11,273 nt of DNA from assembly GCA_041691815.1 (NCBI GenBank), contig JBEPTZ010000137.1, positions 1 through 11,273 of the forward strand, in the 5' to 3' direction. The notes beneath the pieces were generated by a model that ran no database searches, was not told where the DNA came from, and was given only the letters and a program-made list of their open reading frames with translations. A program made the position numbers and the translations under genes. Of the stretch, positions 7,046-11,273 are shown one piece after another (position 1 is the stretch's first letter; each line of letters starts with the position of its first letter). Origin of the DNA: 70-18 sp041691815. GTDB taxonomy: Bacteria; Pseudomonadota; Alphaproteobacteria; Acetobacterales; Acetobacteraceae.

Positions 7046-7072
7046 GCGATAGGTATAACTCATATCTATCGC
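7046..7072. repeat. Small hairpin between convergent genes
   Basis: GCGATAGGTAT (7046-7056) can pair with ATATCTATCGC (7062-7072) over 11 positions with one G-T wobble and a 5-nt loop, just after the aldolase stop codon. No T-tract adjoins it on either strand. It shares bases 7070-7072 with the terminator stem downstream, so the two structures exclude each other in part. Confidence 0.6.
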
Positions 7073-7104
7073 CCGAATCGGACCCCTTCAGCGGGCGTTT
7101 TTTT
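7070..7104 (+). terminator. Probable intrinsic terminator of the EamA-aldolase unit, overlapping the opposite gene
   Basis: CGCCCG (7070-7075) pairs with CGGGCG (7092-7097), loop 16 nt, followed directly by seven T (7098-7104). It reads on the plus strand after the aldolase gene. The second half and the T-run lie inside the 3' end of the minus-strand aminotransferase CDS, where the run encodes part of its lysine/glutamine/asparagine-containing C-terminus. The stem is short for so long a loop, so strength is uncertain. Confidence 0.55.
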
Positions 7105-8272
7105 GCCGTACGGCGTCACGCATCCGGCCCAGTATTTGCTCCAGAATCGGCCCCGAAGTGGCGAAATTCAACCGTACGAAGTCCTTGCAGGTGGGGTCAA
7201 ACGTCTCGCCGGCGTTGAGCGCCACTTTCGCCCGCTCATGGAAGAAGTCGAACGCGCTGCCGGGCAGCTTCAGCGCCGAGCAATCCAGCCAGCCGAGATA
7301 GGTCGCCTCCGGCTGGTGCCATGTCAGTTCCGGCAACTCGCTGGCCAGGAATTCGCTGACCCGCGCCCGGTTGGCCGCCAACTGCGCCAGCACGCCGTCG
7401 AGCCAGGGCTGCGATTCGTCCCAGGCGGCAACCGTGGCGTCGATGCCCATGATCGCCGGGCTGCCGATGATCCGCCCCGGCAGCCGCTTGCGGAACCGCG
7501 CCAGCAGCGCCGCATCGCCGAAATGCGCCACGCCGCAATGCAGGCCGGGGATGTTGAAGCTCTTGGTCGGCGAGGTGATGGTGACGGTGCGCGCGGCGAT
7601 CTCCGGCGACAGCGAGGCGATCGGGATGTGCTGGCCGCCGTCATAGATCAGGTCGCAATGGATCTCGTCGGAGACGATGATCAGGTCGCGCTCAATGGCA
7701 ATCCGGCCGATCTCCAGCAGTTCGGCGCGGGTATACACCCGCCCGGTGGGGTTCTGCGGGTTGCACAGCAGCAGCACCTTGGCGCCGCCTTTGGCGAGCG
7801 CGTCGAGCCCGGCGGTGTCGGTGAGGAAGCCATGCTCGCCCTGCGGCAGCCGATGCGCCACCAGCTTGCGGCCGGTGCCCTCGATCGAGGCCTTGAACGG
7901 CGGATAGGCGGGGATTTGCAGCAGGATGCCGTCATCGGCGTCGGAAAACGCCCACAACGCGGCAAAAGTGCCCTGCACCAGGTCGCCGAGCGGCACCACC
8001 AGCGCCGGGTCGATGGTCCAGCCGAAGCGGGCCTGCATGCGCCGCGCGAAGGACTGCGCCAGCACCTCGCCGCCGCCCAGCCCGCCACGCTGCGGATAGC
8101 CGTAATCCTGCTCGCGTACCGTGCGCTCGATGACCCGACGGATCGGGTAGGCGACGGTGAAATCCATCTCGGCGACCCAGGCGGGCAGCACATCGCTGGC
8201 ATATTTCTGCCATTTGACGTTTTGGCGTGAACGCAGCACGTCCAGCGGTAGGGTGAAGTCGGCGCCGTTCAT
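7088..8272 (-). CDS. patB: PatB/MalY-type PLP-dependent C-S lyase / aminotransferase (fold type I)
   Basis: 394 residues, normal for MalY/PatB proteins, which usually cleave cystathionine or cysteine conjugates (beta-elimination to pyruvate, ammonia and a thiol). Seen: the N-terminal family mark RQNVKWQKYASDVLPAWVAEMDF (about 16-38), PAYPPF (121-126), LCNPQNPTGRVY (169-180, with the PLP-ring Asn174), VSDEIHCDL (200-208, with Asp202 pairing the pyridine nitrogen), TSPTKSFNIPGL (233-244, with the Schiff-base Lys237) and FVRLNFATS (366-374, with the carboxylate-binding Arg368). The start is ATG 8272, giving the usual N-terminus; a longer frame to 8362 would run through intergenic hairpins. It lacks a strong Shine-Dalgarno (GGCGGG about 10 nt upstream). 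The gene follows the CinA-family gene on the same strand after 100 bp and may be read through from it. The reaction is inferred from the family; a plain aminotransferase is possible. Confidence 0.88.
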   Translation of the reverse strand: MNGADFTLPLDVLRSRQNVKWQKYASDVLPAWVAEMDFTVAYPIRRVIERTVREQDYGYPQRGGLGGGEVLAQSFARRMQARFGWTIDPALVVPLGDLVQGTFAALWAFSDADDGILLQIPAYPPFKASIEGTGRKLVAHRLPQGEHGFLTDTAGLDALAKGGAKVLLLCNPQNPTGRVYTRAELLEIGRIAIERDLIIVSDEIHCDLIYDGGQHIPIASLSPEIAARTVTITSPTKSFNIPGLHCGVAHFGDAALLARFRKRLPGRIIGSPAIMGIDATVAAWDESQPWLDGVLAQLAANRARVSEFLASELPELTWHQPEATYLGWLDCSALKLPGSAFDFFHERAKVALNAGETFDPTCKDFVRLNFATSGPILEQILGRMRDAVRQKNAR

Positions 8273-8288
8273 AGATTTTGCCCGCCAA

Positions 8289-8356
8289 TGCTCATGTTGC
8301 GCTCCAGCCTGGAGCGGCTGGATTGAGCACAGTTGCGGCGGGTCCGGCAACCCGCC
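8289..8356. repeat. Two adjacent hairpins between the CinA-family and patB genes
   Basis: Hairpin 1: CGCTCCA (8300-8306) pairs with TGGAGCG (8310-8316), 3-nt loop, nested in a 6-bp outer stem TGCTCA (8289-8294) with TGAGCA (8324-8329). Hairpin 2: GGCGGGT (8337-8343) pairs with ACCCGCC (8350-8356), 6-nt loop, 16 bp past the CinA-family stop codon. Neither is followed by a T-run on the minus strand. They may slow or protect the transcript between the two genes, or form part of the leader of patB. Confidence 0.55.
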
Positions 8357-8372
8357 CCCCATGGCCGGCCGG

Positions 8373-9641
8373 TCAGTGCTTCTCGAAATCGATCCGCTCG
8401 TCGACCGGCAGCCCCTGCAGATGCCGGCGCAGGCAATCCAGCCCGAGTTCCACCGCGCCGAGGCGGATCCATTCGCGGCCGCCGAGAATGCGGGCGCGGC
8501 GCACCACGGTGCCGCTGCGGCTGGCGATCGCCACCCAGATGGTGCCGCCGAGTTCCATCCGGTCCGCCCCCGCGTCCAGGTGGATCAACACCGCCAGCGC
8601 GTGGCTGGCGTCGGCCGAGGCGCGGGCGGCGCGGGCAATGTCGATCGCCAGCGGTTCGGAATAATCCTCGATATATTGCGCCGGCAGGCCAACCGCTGCC
8701 AGCAGTTGCGCCGGGTCGCGCGAGGCGGTGGCGCGCAGCACGATCGCCTCGGCATCCTCATGCGGCAGCAGCCTGGTGGCGATCTGACCGCCGGTGAAGC
8801 TCTCCACCAGCGCCAGCGTGGCGCCCTGGGCGCGCAGGCAGGCCAGCACCACGCCCTCCAGCGTCTGGTCGTCCTCGGCGATGATGAAATTGCCCAGCCG
8901 CTGGCGCACCTCGCCATCGACCAGCGCCAGGTGGCGGGCGACGTCTTCGGGGCTGCTGCCGCGAATCGTCAGCTTGGTTTCGATCTGCGGGTAATGCGCG
9001 CGGAAGCCGAGCTTGACGCCGCCCTCGGGGTCCAGCCGCTCCAGCCCGGCGAGCAGCGCATCGACATGCGATTCGCCCAGCCCGTAGCCGTGGTAGCGCT
9101 TGAGCCGGATGGTCACCGCCGTGCCGTTGCGGGCCAGCAGGCGCGGAATGATCTGCTCCTCCAGCATGCGGCGCAGTTCGCGCGGCACGCCGGGGGTGAA
9201 GAAGAACCGCGCGGCGCCGATATCCATGGCAAAGCCGCAGGCGGTGCCGATCGGGTTGTCGAGCAGTTCGGCGCCGGCCGGCAGCATCGCCTGCTTGGTG
9301 TTGTTCGGCGGCATGGCGCGGCCGCGGCGGGTGAAGAAGCCCTCCATCCGCGCCAGCCAGCCCTCGTCCAACACCAGTTCCACCCCGGCCGCCTGGGCGG
9401 CGATCGCCTGCGACAGATCGTCCACTGTGGGGCCGAGACCGCCATTGACGATGACGATATCGGCGCGCCCGCTGGCCAGTCGGAAGGCGGCCAGCAGGGT
9501 GTCGCGGTCATCGCCGACGGTGGTGCCCCAGACCACCGACAGCCCGGCATCCTCCAGCTTCTGCGTCATGTAGCCGAAATTGGTATTGGTGATCTTCCCG
9601 GTGAGGACCTCGTCCCCCGTGCAGATGATCTCGATGCGCAT
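8373..9641 (-). CDS. yfaY: CinA family protein, YfaY-like (MoCF domain plus catalytically degenerate C-terminal domain)
   Basis: 422 residues, the normal CinA length. The N-terminal half is a molybdopterin-binding-like (MoCF/COG1058) domain: ICTGDEVLTGKITNTNFGYM (6-25), VNGGLGPTVDDLSQAIAA (65-82), FTRRGRAMPPNNTKQAMLPAGAELLDNPIGTACGF (103-137) and FFFTPGVPRELRRM (146-159). In CinA this part hydrolyses ADP-ribose-type pyrophosphates. The C-terminal half (about 255-410) aligns with the NMN-deamidase (PncC) domain, but ESCTGG reads ESFTGG (280-285), and the Tyr-Ser-Asn..Lys and SGIAGP-type active-site segments are not recognisable. The same degeneration is remembered for E. coli YfaY, to which the text between 90 and 160 is also close. 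So it is probably not an NMN deamidase. Start ATG 9641 has GGGAG (9647-9651) 5 nt upstream. It leads patB on the same strand. Confidence 0.87.
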   Translation of the reverse strand: MRIEIICTGDEVLTGKITNTNFGYMTQKLEDAGLSVVWGTTVGDDRDTLLAAFRLASGRADIVIVNGGLGPTVDDLSQAIAAQAAGVELVLDEGWLARMEGFFTRRGRAMPPNNTKQAMLPAGAELLDNPIGTACGFAMDIGAARFFFTPGVPRELRRMLEEQIIPRLLARNGTAVTIRLKRYHGYGLGESHVDALLAGLERLDPEGGVKLGFRAHYPQIETKLTIRGSSPEDVARHLALVDGEVRQRLGNFIIAEDDQTLEGVVLACLRAQGATLALVESFTGGQIATRLLPHEDAEAIVLRATASRDPAQLLAAVGLPAQYIEDYSEPLAIDIARAARASADASHALAVLIHLDAGADRMELGGTIWVAIASRSGTVVRRARILGGREWIRLGAVELGLDCLRRHLQGLPVDERIDFEKH

Positions 9642-9795
9642 GTTCGCTCCCGCTGGCTGGTCTCGCCCGAGGCGGGCGCGCAGTTGTGGCTCCCGGGCGC
9701 CGGGCAAGGATGCCGGCACCGTGGCTTTGCCATTCAGTCTAGCCGCCTCCGCGCACGCTGTCGCCAACCCAGAGGGATCAGTCCTCACATCATCC

Positions 9796-9838
9796 TGTCC
9801 GCGCGGACAAATTTACAGATTTCGACAGATTTCGTCAC
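9796..9838 (-). promoter_or_regulatory. Candidate promoter/operator before the CinA-family gene: 14-bp palindrome plus tandem 10-bp repeats
   Basis: TGTCCGCGCGGACA (9796-9809) is a perfect 14-bp palindrome. Next to it, ACAGATTTCG occurs twice in tandem (9815-9824 and 9825-9834), exactly one helical turn apart, preceded by a related ACAAATTT (9807-9814). On the minus strand GTGACG (9833-9838) and TAAATT (9810-9815) form a possible -35/-10 pair with a 17-bp spacer, which would place the start site inside the palindrome. This looks like an operator at +1 and activator-type repeats across the spacer, but no regulator is encoded nearby. A second weaker pair, GCGACA and TAGACT with 17-bp spacing, lies closer to the gene (about 9737-9765). 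The leader from the palindrome to ATG 9641 would be about 160 nt. Confidence 0.45.
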
Positions 9839-9870
9839 GCAGCCATGCGCCGCCGGCGCCGGACGCCCGC

Positions 9871-11271
9871 TCAGCGGTGGTGCCGCTCGGTGATGTGTGG
9901 CGCGTTATTCTGCCGCAAGCCGGGGAACAGTCCGCCGCCATGCATCTGCGGCGGCCGCACGAAGCCGCCACCAGGGCGCCCGCCGCCAGGTTGCCCGCCG
10001 GGCAACCCGGGGCTGGGCCGGCCGAAGCCGGGTCCGCTCGACCCGGCCCCGCCCGACCCGTGCCCGCCAGCGAAACCTGGGTTGCGGCCGCCGAAGCCGG
10101 GCCCGGCCGACCCAGCCCCCCTCGACACTTGCCCGCCAGCGAAACCTGGGTTGCGGCCGCCGAAGCCGGGGTTGCGGCCGCCGAAGCCAGGCCCGCCCGA
10201 CACATGACCCCCCGACGCCAGCCCGCCCGACACATGCCCCCCCAACGCTGGCCCGCCGCCCGGCCGACCGGGGTGAATGCCGGTATTGCCGGCAAACGCG
10301 CCGCGCGAACCGCTCCGATAACCGCGCAAGCCGGTACCGCCGGGATGATAGCGCTCCATATGCCGGCCATAGCCTGCCGGCGCGCCGTGCCAGCGATGGG
10401 TATGGTCCCAGTAGCCCCAACCGGCCACGCCGGCGAACACCAGGAACACCGTCTGGCCGTCGATCACCGCCGCCGGGGCACCGCCGAGATAGCGCACCCC
10501 GTCGCTGCCATCATCGCCGACCGGCAGGGCGGCGGCGGTGACGGTGGGAGCGGCGCGCGCTGCCGCCACCGCCGCGGCGGGCGGGTTCTTCCAGTAACCG
10601 CGCCGGTTGGTCAGCGCGTCACCCTGCTCGACCCGATAGGAATCCGGCGCGTCGGCGGCCACCCGCGCGGCGCCGTTGACCAGCGCCAGCTTGGCGATAT
10701 CGGTCTGGTCGGACAGCAGGCAGACATATTCGCCGTTATCGCCCTGTGGGCTACAGGTCAGCGCGTCGCCATTGGCTTGGATATAACCCTGCAGGTCGCG
10801 CGCGTAGCTGCCGCCAAGGCCGGTCAGCCCGTCGAGCTTGTAGGTCGCGCCGCCGGCGGTGAGGGTGGCGGTGTCCACCACCGTCGGATGCTCCACCTTC
10901 ACCGGCGGCGGCGGCAGGCTGGACCACCCGCCCCGCCGTTCGTCGCGGGCCGGCGCCTCGAGTTGATGATAATGCTCCGGGGCGTCGGCGCGGCTCTGGG
11001 CGGCGCCGTTGCGCAGCGCCAGGGCGGCGATATCGGTGCCGTCCGGCAGCGCGCACTGGTAGGCGCCATCGGCCTGCAGCTGGCAGGTGACGTGGCCGCC
11101 ATCGGCGGCGATGGCGCCGTGCAGGTTGGTCGCGTATTCACCGGCCAGGCCGGTGACGCCGAACAGCGCCACGCTGTGGGCCGGCGTCGACAACCGGCCG
11201 GTATCCGGAACCTGCGGCTGCTCCAGGGTCAGCGTCGGGCCGGCGGCCTTGGCGGCGGGGGCATCGGCGGT
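9871..11271 (-). CDS. Unrecognised protein with two degenerate SNase-like repeats, a hydrophobic segment and a Gly-rich tail; N-terminus beyond window
   Basis: The frame stays open to the right window edge (466 residues visible, no convincing start; a TTG at 11193 is unsupported). Residues about 12-118 and 129-228 are two copies of one domain, each with G.TGL.G.YA..L.G.I.A.G, V/LTC...........C.L.D.TDIA.LAL.NGAA...ADAP..Y and ..RRG.W. This spacing resembles the C-terminal part of staphylococcal-nuclease-like proteins (C...DIA...L..G.A...Y...E..A...RG.W), but the catalytic Arg/Glu/Arg set is not recognisable, and each copy has two cysteines that could form a disulfide. Residues about 267-287 are hydrophobic (VFLVFAGVAGWGYW), followed by a His/Trp-rich segment (WDHTHRWHGAPAGYGRHMERYHPGG). 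Residues 310-448 are glycine-rich with a 23-residue repeat, and the C-terminus is RQNNAPHITERHHR. Probably membrane-anchored or exported; function unknown. It lies upstream of, and on the same strand as, the CinA-family gene. Confidence 0.8.
   Translation of the reverse strand, partial: TADAPAAKAAGPTLTLEQPQVPDTGRLSTPAHSVALFGVTGLAGEYATNLHGAIAADGGHVTCQLQADGAYQCALPDGTDIAALALRNGAAQSRADAPEHYHQLEAPARDERRGGWSSLPPPPVKVEHPTVVDTATLTAGGATYKLDGLTGLGGSYARDLQGYIQANGDALTCSPQGDNGEYVCLLSDQTDIAKLALVNGAARVAADAPDSYRVEQGDALTNRRGYWKNPPAAAVAAARAAPTVTAAALPVGDDGSDGVRYLGGAPAAVIDGQTVFLVFAGVAGWGYWDHTHRWHGAPAGYGRHMERYHPGGTGLRGYRSGSRGAFAGNTGIHPGRPGGGPALGGHVSGGLASGGHVSGGPGFGGRNPGFGGRNPGFAGGQVSRGAGSAGPGFGGRNPGFAGGHGSGGAGSSGPGFGRPSPGLPGGQPGGGRPGGGFVRPPQMHGGGLFPGLRQNNAPHITERHHR
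10036..10236 (-). repeat. In-gene tandem repeats encoding the Gly-rich tail
   Basis: A 69-bp unit (23 residues, GPGFGGRNPGFAGG followed by a variable GxGSx part) occurs twice at 10036-10173, with a diverged third unit adjacent. A stretch of 41 nt is identical between 10061-10101 and 10130-10170. Inside it an 18-nt stretch repeats at 21-bp spacing (10150-10167, 10171-10188; heptad PGFGGRN). A separate 30-bp period gives GCCCGCCCGACACATG at 10191-10206 and 10221-10236 (GGHVSGG). All periods are multiples of three, so the frame is kept when copies are gained or lost. Confidence 0.85.
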
Positions 11272-11273
11272 GG

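Noticed and set aside
8273..8362. Upstream start giving a 424-residue PatB-like protein
   Set aside because: The extra residues are encoded by the hairpin spacer and do not resemble the family N-terminus.
9642..9788. GTG start at 9788 adding 49 residues to the CinA-family protein
   Set aside because: The extension is low-similarity Ala/Arg/Gly text; CinA proteins begin directly with the TGDE segment, and GGGAG precedes ATG 9641.
9853..9862. CCGGCGCCGG palindrome after the Gly-rich protein gene as a terminator
   Set aside because: It has no usable loop and no T-run on the minus strand; such GC palindromes are common here.
8157..9893. 578-codon plus-strand open frame over the CinA-family gene
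   Set aside because: Shadow frame with His/Gln/Arg-rich text opposite a conserved gene.
9845..10541. Pro-rich plus-strand frames resembling collagen or PPG repeats, or a CRISPR-like array
   Set aside because: They are the complement of the Gly-rich tail; periods of 21, 30 and 69 bp are in-frame protein repeats without unique equal-length spacers.

Overview
The window is GC-rich chromosomal DNA with no rRNA, tRNA, phage or insertion-sequence genes. Gene content and codon use suggest an alphaproteobacterium: a propionyl-CoA synthetase, an AapJ-type amino-acid-binding protein and a TTAGAGC...GCTCTAA palindromic terminator are all present. Family Acetobacteraceae is my guess; it is inferred from style and not shown by a marker gene. 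Eight protein genes fill the window, and both edges cut a gene.

Left part (1-2573): a propionyl-CoA synthetase gene (prpE, minus strand, its C-terminus cut by the window edge) is divergent from a gene for the A subunit of a 3-oxoacid/3-oxoadipate-type CoA-transferase. They share a 146-bp promoter region. Both handle acyl-CoA thioesters of short organic acids. The usual B subunit gene does not follow the A subunit.

Middle (2574-7104): a large, nearly perfect palindrome (2602-2675) separates the CoA-transferase gene from a two-gene unit: a periplasmic amino-acid-binding protein without its ABC permease, then an MFS transporter. A strong intrinsic terminator (5055-5110) closes this unit. A second two-gene unit follows: an EamA-type drug/metabolite transporter and, 11 bp later, an HpcH/HpaI-family aldolase. 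The aldolase's probable terminator lies inside the 3' end of the convergent aminotransferase gene.

Right part (7088-11273, all minus strand): in transcription order, a long unrecognised gene (N-terminus beyond the window) encodes two tandem nuclease-fold-like (degenerate SNase) repeats, a hydrophobic segment and a glycine-rich repetitive tail. Then comes a YfaY/CinA-family gene, preceded by a striking cluster of a 14-bp palindrome and 10-bp tandem repeats. Last is a PatB/MalY-type PLP-dependent C-S lyase/aminotransferase.

Most genes are ordinary metabolism and transport. The items most worth a second look are the tandem SNase-like/Gly-rich protein, the palindrome-plus-repeat control region before the YfaY/CinA gene, the partnerless CoA-transferase subunit, and the large palindrome at 2602-2675. 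I found no convincing new defence system, mobile element or RNA-guided system.
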